The notes beneath the pieces are model-generated. The model searched no databases. It was not told where the DNA came from and saw only the letters and a list, made by a program, of their open reading frames with translations. DNA of 5,228 nucleotides from positions 1 to 5,228 of the forward strand of contig JABWAY010000291.1 of the NCBI GenBank assembly GCA_013360825.1, given 5' to 3'. This DNA is from Candidatus Brocadiia bacterium (lineage in GTDB: Bacteria > Planctomycetota > MHYJ01 > WSZJ01). Both the position numbers and the translations under genes were made by a program. Position 1 is the stretch's first letter. Each line of letters starts with the position of its first letter. Below, one piece after another: positions 1 to 5,228 of this stretch.

Positions 1-242
1 TCGCGCTCGCCCTCCGCCGCCGCTGTGGCGCGGCGGAGAGCGCGCTCTCGGCGCGGGAACGGGATGCGGCGCTTCGAGCCTCGCTGGCGGCGGGGAGGGC
101 GGCCGATGCTGCCGGACAGGGGGAGGAGTTCATGGCGCTGGAACTCCGTGAGGCCCTGGACGCCCTGGGCGAAATCACGGGGGAGACAGGGCCGGAGGAG
201 TTGCTGGACCGGATCTTTGCGCGGTTCTGCATCGGCAAGTGA
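1..242 (+). CDS. mnmE: MnmE (TrmE) tRNA modification GTPase, C-terminal fragment
   Basis: This is the last 79 residues of MnmE, cut at its 5' side by the window edge; the first full codon is at 3 and the TGA stop is at 240-242. MnmE is a cytosolic GTPase that works with MnmG to add carboxymethylaminomethyl-type groups to U34 of certain tRNAs. The sequence shows an ARERDAAL helix, then LELREALDALGEITGE, then LLDRIFARFCIGK at the very end. The last motif is the family's C-terminal C-(I/V/L)-G-K signature with its functional cysteine, and LREAL-x-LGEITGE is the conserved C-terminal helical segment. The G domain and the tetrahydrofolate-binding N-domain lie outside the window. No frame break is seen. 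mnmG is not visible here. The match is strong although only about a sixth of the usual ~450 residues is present. Confidence 0.94.
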   Translation, partial: ALALRRRCGAAESALSARERDAALRASLAAGRAADAAGQGEEFMALELREALDALGEITGETGPEELLDRIFARFCIGK

Positions 243-275
243 CCGGGGCGGGGGCTGTTGGCGTCCTGATGTGTT

Positions 276-304
276 CGCAACCCACTGTACAGCATGGGGT
301 TGCG
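276..304. repeat. 8-bp inverted repeat (CGCAACCC / GGGTTGCG)
   Basis: Perfect 8-bp arms at 276-283 and 297-304 flank a 13-nt spacer. The spacer itself contains the 8-nt palindrome CTGTACAG at 285-292. It lies 34 nt after the mnmE stop and about 90 nt before the nrdR promoter. As RNA it would form a GC-rich stem-loop that could help end mnmE transcription, but only a short TTT follows (309-311), so it is not a classic intrinsic terminator. A protein-binding site is the alternative. Confidence 0.5.
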
Positions 305-390
305 TGCATTTGGCGGAGTTCCTGCGCGCCGGCGTGTGACACCCATGGGGGTGGGCACGACAGGGACGGCACTAGGGATTGTGGAAGCGA

Positions 391-419
391 TTGACCCCCC
401 TCCTCCCGCAGGGTACAAT
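391..419 (+). promoter_or_regulatory. Probable sigma70-type promoter for nrdR
   Basis: TTGACC at 391-396 (5 of 6 to the TTGACA consensus) and TACAAT at 414-419 (5 of 6 to TATAAT) are separated by exactly 17 nt. Transcription would be expected to start near 426, giving a leader of about 36 nt to the nrdR ATG at 462. The nrdR frame stays open upstream to a start-like codon at 294, but that would put the promoter inside the gene, so this site supports the start at 462. The call rests on sequence match only. No NrdR-box-like palindrome was seen beside it. Confidence 0.65.
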
Positions 420-461
420 CCACGCCCCCCTGCCCCTCCCCCCGTCGGCTGGTCGACCCCC

Positions 462-932
462 ATGCGCTGCCCCTTCTGCAAGCACGACGACGACAAAGTC
501 ATCGACTCCCGCTCCACCAACGACGGCGCGTCCATCCGCCGCCGCCGCGAGTGCATCCCCTGCGGCAAACGCTTCACCACCTACGAACGCTCAGAGGAAC
601 AGCCCCTCGCCGTCGTCAAGAAGGACGGCAACCGGCAGCCGTTCGACCGCGCCAAGATCATGGACGGGCTGCAGAAGGCCTGCCAGAAGCGCCCGATCGC
701 GGTGGCGAGGCTGGAGGACATCGTGGACCGGATCGAGCTGGAGCTTTACGAGAAGTTCGAGCGAGAGGTCCCGGCGAAGGAGATCGGGGAGCTGGTGATG
801 AGCGAACTCCGCAATCTCGACCAGGTCGCCTACGTGAGATTTGCCTCGGTGTACCGCGAATTCAAGGATGCGAGCGATTTCGTCGATGCGCTTCAGCCGT
901 TCGACGCGGCGACGGGGAAGCCGCGGAGATGA
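462..932 (+). CDS. nrdR: Transcriptional repressor NrdR
   Basis: A 156-residue NrdR, the usual length (about 150-160). NrdR is a cytosolic repressor of ribonucleotide reductase operons that senses ATP/dATP and binds paired NrdR boxes. Residues 1-42 form the zinc ribbon, with C3-x2-C6 and C31-x2-C34 as ligands and the typical VIDSRSTNDG and IRRRREC stretch between and before the second pair. Residues about 49-139 form the ATP-cone domain, opening with VVKKDGNRQPFDRAKI (51-66) and containing DQVAYVRFASVYREFKD near its end. The start at 462 is chosen because MRCPFC is the invariant family N-terminus and a good promoter sits just upstream. No Shine-Dalgarno is visible; the leader is cytosine-rich. 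Its TGA overlaps the ATG of the next gene by 4 nt. No ribonucleotide reductase gene is in the window, so its targets lie elsewhere. Confidence 0.97.
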   Translation: MRCPFCKHDDDKVIDSRSTNDGASIRRRRECIPCGKRFTTYERSEEQPLAVVKKDGNRQPFDRAKIMDGLQKACQKRPIAVARLEDIVDRIELELYEKFEREVPAKEIGELVMSELRNLDQVAYVRFASVYREFKDASDFVDALQPFDAATGKPRR

Positions 933-1279
933 AACCGGACAAGGGGAAATTTCTGCGTCCGCTGATGGGGGTGGGGTGGTACCGGCGGGACCAGTGGCAG
1001 CAGCTGCGCGAGGCGGCGGCGGACCCGACGGAGCTCGAGGCGCGCTGGGAGGACTGGCAGAAGGAGGCGGCGGCGACGTTTGAGGGGATGGTGCGGGCTG
1101 GGACGCCGGTGGAGCGGGTGGATGTGGACGTGACGGACCTGATTCTGTGGTGCCGGGCGACGAAGCGGCCGCTGGACAAGTCCGGGCGGGCGCGCTACAT
1201 CAGCGAGAAGCTGAAGGCGCGGCATCTGCAGCGGGCGCACCGGCCGTCGAAGGATCCCGACCCGCTGCCGGAGGGGTAG
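929..1279 (+). CDS. Unrecognised 116-residue protein, coupled to nrdR
   Basis: I do not recognise this protein. It starts at an ATG that overlaps the nrdR stop in an ATGA arrangement, which implies translational coupling; a purine-rich GGGAAG lies at 915-920. The 116-residue product is highly charged, with no signal peptide or membrane segment, so it is probably cytosolic. It has five tryptophans (W17, W23, W40, W43, W74) and a mainly helical look. Distinctive stretches are WYRRDQWQQLRE (17-28), a WEDWQKEAAATFE helix (40-52), VERVDVDVTDLILWCR (61-76), and a basic ARYISEKLKARH (88-99) before a Pro-rich tail. The motif-like WCR plus ARYISEKL suggests a conserved family and not chance coding. 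Codon use matches the neighbours. A partner or regulator of NrdR is possible but unproven; it may just share transcription. Confidence 0.82.
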   Translation: MKPDKGKFLRPLMGVGWYRRDQWQQLREAAADPTELEARWEDWQKEAAATFEGMVRAGTPVERVDVDVTDLILWCRATKRPLDKSGRARYISEKLKARHLQRAHRPSKDPDPLPEG

Positions 1280-1289
1280 CGGGCGAGGG

Positions 1290-1305
1290 CCGGCGCGGGC
1301 GCCGG
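1290..1305 (+). repeat. GC-rich stem-loop before rfbB
   Basis: CCGGCG (1290-1295) and CGCCGG (1300-1305) are perfectly complementary around a 4-nt loop, in the 56-nt gap between the 116-residue protein gene and rfbB. No T-run follows, so termination is doubtful. It could slow ribosomes or RNases between the two genes, or be chance in GC-rich DNA. Confidence 0.35.
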
Positions 1306-1335
1306 AATCTGCGGGCGGCGGCATACGGGGGGCGC

Positions 1336-2376
1336 GTGGGGCTGAAACTGTTCGTCACGGGCGGATGCGGGTTCATCGGGTCGAATTTCGTGCGGCTGGT
1401 GCTCCGGGAGCGCCCGGACATCGAGATGGTCAACTTCGACGCGCTGACGTACGCGGGAAACCTGGAGAATCTCCGGGATCTGGAGGGGGAGAAGCGGCAC
1501 CGGTTCGTGCGCGGGTCGATCTGCGACCGGGCGGCGGTGGACGCGGCGCTGGCGGGCGGGTGCGACATCCTGGTGAATTTTGCGGCCGAGTCGCACGTGG
1601 ACCGGTCGATCCATGAGCCGCAGGTTTTCCTCGAGACGAACGTGCGCGGGACCGCGACGCTTCTGGAGGCGGCGGTGAAGGCGAAGGTGCGCCGGTTCGT
1701 GCAGATTTCGACGGACGAGGTCTACGGGTCGCTGGGGCCGACGGGGGTGTTCACGGAGGCGACGCCGATCCAGCCGTCAAGCCCGTACAGCGCGGCGAAG
1801 GCGGCGGCGGACCAGTGGGTGCTTGCGTACCATCACACGTTCGGGACGGACGTCGTGGTGACGCGGTCCTCGAACAATTACGGCCCGTACCAGTTCCCGG
1901 AAAAGCTGATCCCGCTGTTCATTTCGAACGCGCTGGAGGACAAGCCGCTCCCGGTCTACGGCGACGGCCGGCAGGTCCGGGACTGGCTTCATGTGGACGA
2001 CAACTGCCGTGCGATCCTGCGCGTTGCCGAGAAGGCGGCGCCGGGGTCGGTGTACAACATCGGCGGGCAGAGCGAGCGCGAGAACATCGACGTCACGCGG
2101 GCGCTTCTGCGCGCCGTCGGGAAACCGGAGACCCTGATCCGGCACGTGCAGGACCGGCCGGGGCACGACCGGCGGTACGCTCTCGACATCTCGAAGATCC
2201 GGCGGGAGCTCGGCTGGGAGCCGACGGTGAAGTTCGAGGAAGGGCTGCAGGCGACGGTGGACTGGTATCTGAAGAACCGGGAGTGGTGGGGGCGCGTGAA
2301 GAGCGGCGCGTACCGGGAGTATTACGAGAAGCAGTATGCGGGGCGGCTGGAGGGCGGCGGGGCGCGCGGGCGCTGA
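1336..2376 (+). CDS. rfbB: dTDP-glucose 4,6-dehydratase (RmlB/RfbB)
   Basis: A 346-residue extended short-chain dehydrogenase, full length for RmlB (about 330-360). It converts dTDP-D-glucose to dTDP-4-keto-6-deoxyglucose with tightly bound NAD, the second step to dTDP-L-rhamnose and other deoxysugars of surface polysaccharide. Visible motifs: Rossmann loop GGCGFIGS (9-16); DALTYAGNLENL (35-46), a hallmark of this enzyme; NFAAESHVDRSI (81-92); catalytic T126-D127-E128 in STDEVYG; Y151-x3-K155; RSSNNYGPYQFPEKLIP (177-193); and DRPGHDRRYALD (273-284). The GTG at 1336 is chosen because it places the first strand (LKLFVTGG) at the N-terminus, while the open frame further upstream overlaps the previous gene. 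A G-run at 1327-1332 may serve as ribosome site. rfbA, rfbC and rfbD are not adjacent, so the rest of the pathway must be elsewhere. It lies 56 nt after the preceding gene, consistent with one operon. Confidence 0.95.
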   Translation: MGLKLFVTGGCGFIGSNFVRLVLRERPDIEMVNFDALTYAGNLENLRDLEGEKRHRFVRGSICDRAAVDAALAGGCDILVNFAAESHVDRSIHEPQVFLETNVRGTATLLEAAVKAKVRRFVQISTDEVYGSLGPTGVFTEATPIQPSSPYSAAKAAADQWVLAYHHTFGTDVVVTRSSNNYGPYQFPEKLIPLFISNALEDKPLPVYGDGRQVRDWLHVDDNCRAILRVAEKAAPGSVYNIGGQSERENIDVTRALLRAVGKPETLIRHVQDRPGHDRRYALDISKIRRELGWEPTVKFEEGLQATVDWYLKNREWWGRVKSGAYREYYEKQYAGRLEGGGARGR

Positions 2377-2452
2377 AACCCGGATCTCCGGGGCAGGGGC
2401 TTGTGATAAAGTAGGTCGAGCGTTGAGCATGTCTCCCGGGTTCGCCGGCGTC

Positions 2453-2458
2453 AGGAGG
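2453..2458 (+). promoter_or_regulatory. Strong Shine-Dalgarno of pilT (AGGAGG)
   Basis: A perfect AGGAGG lies 4 nt before the ATG at 2463. It is the only full-consensus ribosome site in the window and fixes the pilT start. It contrasts with nrdR, which shows none. Confidence 0.82.
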
Positions 2459-2462
2459 AACG

Positions 2463-3617
2463 ATGGACGATCTGAAAGACCTTGCGAGTCTCGGCCGTCC
2501 CGAAGAGCAGGCGCAGGTCCAGTGGAAGGACATGGAGAAGCTGTTCATCGCCATGACGAAGAACAAGGCGAGCGATCTCCACCTGAAGCCCGGAATGAGG
2601 CCCTCGTTCCGGATTGCGACGGTGCTGCACGACGTCGGCAACCGGCCGCTCAAGATCGACGAAGTGAAGCGGATGATCTACGAGATCCTGAGCGAGGAGC
2701 AGATCGAGCAGTACGAGCGCGAGCTGGATCTCGACTTCGCGTATTCGATCACAGGGTACGGCCGGTATCGTGTGAACTGTTTCCACGACCGCGGGCAGCC
2801 GGCGATGGCGGTCCGGCGCGTGAACACGGAGATCCCGAGCTTCGAGGCGCTTCATCTGCCGCCCGGGGTGAAGAAGATCCCGACCTTTCACCAGGGGCTG
2901 GTGGTGGTGGCGGGGGCGACGGGTTCGGGCAAGTCCACGACGCTGGCGTCGATTCTGAACTACATCAACGAGAACCGGCGCTGCCACATCATCACGGTCG
3001 AGGATCCGATCGAGTATCTGTTCGAGGACAAGAAGTCGTTCATCAACCAGCGCGAGGTCGGGATCGACGTGACGAGTTTCTCGAGCGCGCTGAAGCACAT
3101 CGTGCGTCAGAATCCGGACGTGATCCTGGTCGGCGAAATGCGCGACCACACGTCGTTCGACGCGGCGCTGCAGGCCGCGGAGACGGGGCACCTGGTGTTC
3201 GGGACCATCCATGCGTCGAGCGCCGCGCAGACGATCGGGCGCATCCTCGACCTGTTCCCGGTGGAGCGGCAGGACCTGATCCGCCAGGGGCTGGTCTTCA
3301 ACCTGAAGGCGATCGTCTGCCAGAAGCTGCTCCCGTCGAGCCAGGAGGGGGTGCGCATGGTGCCGGCGGTCGAGTTGATGGTGGTGAACGCGACGGTGCA
3401 GAAGCTGATCAAGGAGCGCGAGGACAAGAAGATCATGGATGTGGTGCGCGGCGGGGCGGAGGAGGGGATGCAGGATTTCAACCAGAGCCTGGTGAGCCTG
3501 ATCAACCAGGGGCTGATCAACAAGAAGGTCGGGCTGGCGTTCTCCCCGAATCCGGAGCAGCTGAAGATGAACCTCCAGGGGATTTACCTGGGCGAGGACC
3601 ACAAGATCCTCGGGTAG
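2463..3617 (+). CDS. pilT: Type IV pilus retraction ATPase, PilT family
   Basis: A 384-residue hexameric secretion-type ATPase that powers pilus disassembly at the inner-membrane base of type IV pili (twitching, DNA uptake). The N-terminal PAS-like domain carries ASDLHLKPGMRPSFRI (36-51). The ATPase core has Walker A GATGSGKST (151-159), the Asp box ITVEDPIEY with E180 and D181, Walker B DVILVGEMRD (219-228, E225) and the His box TGHLVFGTIHAS (241-252). The end, DFNQSLVSLINQGLI plus NPEQLKMNLQGI, is typical of PilT. It has roughly 40 residues more than common PilT (about 345), at both ends. The usual AIRNLIRE retraction motif reads TVQKLIKE (311-318). PilT is preferred over the extension ATPase PilB because it lacks the long N-terminal domain and zinc-binding cysteines; a PilU-like paralogue is possible. 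It is 86 nt after rfbB and followed directly by a terminator. No other pilus genes are nearby. Confidence 0.93.
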   Translation: MDDLKDLASLGRPEEQAQVQWKDMEKLFIAMTKNKASDLHLKPGMRPSFRIATVLHDVGNRPLKIDEVKRMIYEILSEEQIEQYERELDLDFAYSITGYGRYRVNCFHDRGQPAMAVRRVNTEIPSFEALHLPPGVKKIPTFHQGLVVVAGATGSGKSTTLASILNYINENRRCHIITVEDPIEYLFEDKKSFINQREVGIDVTSFSSALKHIVRQNPDVILVGEMRDHTSFDAALQAAETGHLVFGTIHASSAAQTIGRILDLFPVERQDLIRQGLVFNLKAIVCQKLLPSSQEGVRMVPAVELMVVNATVQKLIKEREDKKIMDVVRGGAEEGMQDFNQSLVSLINQGLINKKVGLAFSPNPEQLKMNLQGIYLGEDHKILG

Positions 3618-3638
3618 GTGGCAGCGCGGAGAATTCCG

Positions 3639-3674
3639 GCAGGCCGGGCGACGACGCCCGGCCTGCTGCTTTTT
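3639..3674 (+). terminator. Rho-independent terminator after pilT
   Basis: A perfect 12-bp GC-rich stem, GCAGGCCGGGCG (3639-3650) with CGCCCGGCCTGC (3655-3666), closes on the tetraloop ACGA. After TGC comes TTTTT at 3670-3674. It starts 21 nt after the pilT stop and 72 nt before the next gene, so it should end the pilT transcript and separate it from the downstream gene. Confidence 0.93.
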
Positions 3675-3745
3675 GCGGCGGGACACGTCCGGAACTTTCG
3701 CGCCGCAGCCGCGTCCAACATCACCCCCCGAACACCGGAGACCGC

Positions 3746-4612
3746 ATGCGCCTCCTCGCAGCCCTCGCCCTTCTCCTTCCGTCCGCCGTGCTGGCCGAAC
3801 CTGCGGCACCCGTCACGCGGGTCGAAGTCTTCGCAACCCACGAATTCGGCCGCGGCGGGGTCCGCGAAGAGCGGCTGAGAGTGGCGGCCGGGAAGGACGG
3901 GCCGATCCTCACGCTGACGATCCGGACGGACGGCAGCGCGACGGTATACCCGTCGGTCGCGGTCCCGGCGGACGCCTGGATCGGGCTGAAGACCCTGGTC
4001 GCGACCTATGGGCTGGCGACCTGGAATCTGCCGCCGGGGGTCGCCCACGACTGGGGGCAGCAGGGGTACGAGGTCGCAGCGAAGGATGTGACCTCCCGCA
4101 GCTGGACCGGGCCGTTTCCGGGATGGGCGCCTCCGCTTTCGCTGCATCGACGGATGGCGGAGCTGGCGCATCTCCTCCTCCCGAAGCAGACGCTGGAATT
4201 CTTCCCGGCGAAACGGGGACCCGCCGACCGCCGGATCCGGACCTGGTCGCTGGCCGGCGGTCTGGTCTTCCCGCCGGAGCATGGAGGGCCGATGTTCGAG
4301 GTCGAGCTCGAGGTCTGGGGCGATGTGCGGACGATGACCGTCCGCCGGAACTCGGCGAAAGGGATGAAGGAGACGGTGTCCGAGGTGACGGCAGGGGATT
4401 GGGACCGGTTGTGGGCGCTCGCGACGGATCCGGAGGTCGCGGCCTGGGATCCCGAGAAGGTGTTCCCGATCATCGACCACGGCGGCGGCGGGCTGGAGGT
4501 AGCGGAGAAGGGGGTGGCCGTGCTCCTGCAGTGGGGGCCCGGGATGCCGCCTCCCGGGAGCGCGCCGGAGAAGCTGCTGGAGGGGATCTGGAAACTCCCC
4601 GGGGTGAAATGA
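3746..4612 (+). CDS. Predicted exported protein of unknown function with internal duplication
   Basis: I do not recognise this 288-residue protein. Residues 1-17 form a Sec-type signal peptide: R2, a Leu/Ala-rich core, and a VLA cleavage site before E18. No lipobox cysteine is present, so the product is probably periplasmic or secreted. The ATG at 3746 has GGAG at 3737-3740, 5 nt upstream, and gives this clean signal, which fixes the start although the frame is open further upstream through pilT. The mature part looks like two related units of about 90-100 residues: about 54-145 and about 184-284. Shared marks are a W-x2-L-x2-L pattern with a later W (W78...W93; W219...W234), then a Asp/His/Gly-rich turn, EVAAK or EVAEK (109-113; 251-255), and W-x-GP or WGP (120-123; 263-265). 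No catalytic motif or cysteine is apparent. It follows a terminator, so it is probably transcribed separately. Confidence 0.82.
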   Translation: MRLLAALALLLPSAVLAEPAAPVTRVEVFATHEFGRGGVREERLRVAAGKDGPILTLTIRTDGSATVYPSVAVPADAWIGLKTLVATYGLATWNLPPGVAHDWGQQGYEVAAKDVTSRSWTGPFPGWAPPLSLHRRMAELAHLLLPKQTLEFFPAKRGPADRRIRTWSLAGGLVFPPEHGGPMFEVELEVWGDVRTMTVRRNSAKGMKETVSEVTAGDWDRLWALATDPEVAAWDPEKVFPIIDHGGGGLEVAEKGVAVLLQWGPGMPPPGSAPEKLLEGIWKLPGVK

Positions 4613-4628
4613 GCCGCCGGCCGGCGGC
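4613..4628. repeat. 16-bp perfect palindrome directly after a stop codon
   Basis: GCCGCCGGCCGGCGGC reads the same on both strands and begins at the base after the TGA of the exported-protein gene. As RNA it could form a 6-bp stem on a GGCC loop. No T-run follows (next bases GTACGAATGA), so it is at best a weak or Rho-assisted end signal, or a barrier protecting the 3' end of the message. Confidence 0.42.
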
Positions 4629-4723
4629 GTACGAATGAACGGGATCGGCGGGCCGCGGGAGACGTAAGCTGGGGGGGCGACCCGCCGTATTTCCGGCCAC
4701 ACCCGTGGAGCACTGCGACTCCC

Positions 4724-5228
4724 ATCCTCTGGTTCCGCCTCACCGCTCTGGTCCCCTCCTCCTCCTCGGAGGACGCCTCGGCGTCGCTCGCGGAGCTCGG
4801 GTGCAGCGGCGTGCGCATCGAGGACGGCGATCCGGCGCGGCTGGAGGCGCATTTTGAGAATGATGTCTCAGCAGCAGCCGCGGCCGTTCTGGCGCCGTGG
4901 GGGGGATGGGTCGAGACGTCGGCCTGGGTCGAGGAGGAGGACTGGACGACCGCGTGGCGGCGACGGGTGCCGACGCTGGTGGTGGGCCCGTTCTGCATCC
5001 ACCCGACCCACGAGCCGCCGCGGCCGGGGGCGATCAATCTGAGGCTCGACCCCGGGATGGCGTTCGGGACGGGGGAGCATCCGACGACGCGGCTGATGCT
5101 CCTGGAGATCGCGGCAATGGCCGCCACGGCCCCGCTGGGACGCTTCCTCGACCTCGGGTGCGGGACCGGGATCCTCGCGATGGCGGCGGCGGCGCTCGGG
5201 GCGGGGGCTGTCGTGGCGGCGGACACGG
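4724..5228 (+). CDS. prmA: Ribosomal protein L11 methyltransferase PrmA, 5' part
   Basis: The N-terminal about 168 residues of PrmA, running off the window end (family about 290). PrmA uses S-adenosylmethionine to methylate ribosomal protein L11 in the cytosol. Visible parts: an N-terminal substrate-recognition domain with WFRLTALVP (4730-4756) and LAELGCSGVRIEDGD (4787-4831); the linker EEEDWTTAWRRR (4931-4966); the hallmark LDPGMAFGTGEHPTT (5045-5089); and SAM motif I, LDLGCGTGILAMAAAALGAG (from 5147). After the upstream stop at 4612 the frame has no ATG, GTG or TTG until GTG 4811, which would remove conserved sequence. I place the start provisionally at ATC 4724 because family members begin about three residues before the WxxL strand. 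A GGAG at 4707-4710 is the nearest ribosome-site candidate. The identity is firm; the start is not. Confidence 0.9.
   Translation, partial: MLWFRLTALVPSSSSEDASASLAELGCSGVRIEDGDPARLEAHFENDVSAAAAAVLAPWGGWVETSAWVEEEDWTTAWRRRVPTLVVGPFCIHPTHEPPRPGAINLRLDPGMAFGTGEHPTTRLMLLEIAAMAATAPLGRFLDLGCGTGILAMAAAALGAGAVVAADT

Noticed and set aside
340..353. Short hairpin CACCC/GGGTG on a 4-nt loop
   Set aside because: Only 5 bp and no T-run after it; too weak to call a terminator.
294..461. Upstream extension of the nrdR frame to a start at 294
   Set aside because: NrdR begins with the zinc-ribbon MRCPFC at 462. The extension is Pro-rich, unlike any NrdR, and contains the likely promoter.
2382..2412. Possible pilT promoter: extended -10-like TGTGATAAA at 2402-2410, or a sigma54-like GGGGCA...TTGT
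   Set aside because: No -35 match lies at the right distance (GGATCT), and the sigma54-like halves have the wrong spacing and lack the -12 GC. A separate pilT promoter is possible but not supported.
2451..3809. Long minus-strand open frame (452 codons) opposite pilT
   Set aside because: It is antisense to a clear PilT with all motifs. The translation is low-complexity (rich in R, H, L, D) with no recognisable motif, as expected for a shadow frame in GC-rich coding DNA.
4635..4667. Tiny ATG open frame (10 codons, MNGIGGPRET) between the exported-protein gene and prmA
   Set aside because: No ribosome site and no recognisable leader-peptide character. It is not in frame with prmA and is most likely chance.
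4768..4773. GGAGGA as a possible ribosome site for a later prmA start
   Set aside because: No start codon in the prmA frame lies 5-12 nt downstream; GTG 4811 is too far and would delete conserved sequence.
3584..5226. Long minus-strand open frames (3584-4852 and 4006-5226)
   Set aside because: They lie opposite the exported-protein gene and prmA and have biased Ser/Pro/Arg composition. The plus-strand products have a signal peptide and family motifs, so the plus strand is the coding one.

Overview
The window is a GC-rich bacterial chromosomal segment. All recognisable genes are on the + strand, and codons mostly end in G or C. Every gene I can identify is core cellular machinery. There are no mobile elements, CRISPR arrays, tRNA or rRNA genes. 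The mix of MnmE, NrdR, a lone RmlB/RfbB, a PilT-type ATPase and PrmA fits a free-living, diderm-type bacterium. The wording of the NrdR and PilT proteins reminds me of Planctomycetota or a neighbouring environmental phylum, but that is an impression from memory and not a demonstrated placement.

Layout: (1) 1-242 is the C-terminal end of the tRNA-modifying GTPase MnmE. (2) 243-461 is intergenic, with an 8-bp inverted repeat at 276-304 and a near-consensus sigma70-type promoter at 391-419. (3) nrdR (462-932) overlaps by 4 nt an unrecognised 116-residue protein gene (929-1279). This is followed by rfbB (1336-2376, GTG start) and, after 86 nt and a strong Shine-Dalgarno, a pilT-family retraction ATPase (2463-3617). 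A textbook Rho-independent terminator (3639-3674) closes this series, which may be one transcription unit of four genes. (4) 3746-4612 encodes a predicted exported protein of unknown function whose two halves look like a diverged tandem duplication. (5) From about 4724 to the window edge runs the N-terminal part of PrmA (ribosomal protein L11 methyltransferase), which has no ordinary start codon where the protein family says it should begin.

The genes do not form one obvious pathway: tRNA wobble modification (MnmE), control of ribonucleotide reductase (NrdR), deoxysugar-nucleotide synthesis for surface polysaccharide (RfbB), type IV pilus retraction or twitching (PilT) and ribosomal protein methylation (PrmA). 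I see no convincing new multi-gene system. The points most worth a second look are the small protein translationally coupled to nrdR, the duplicated exported protein, the missing prmA start, the altered AIRNLIRE-type motif in PilT, and a repeated switch from C-rich to G-rich sequence at the starts of the probable transcription units.
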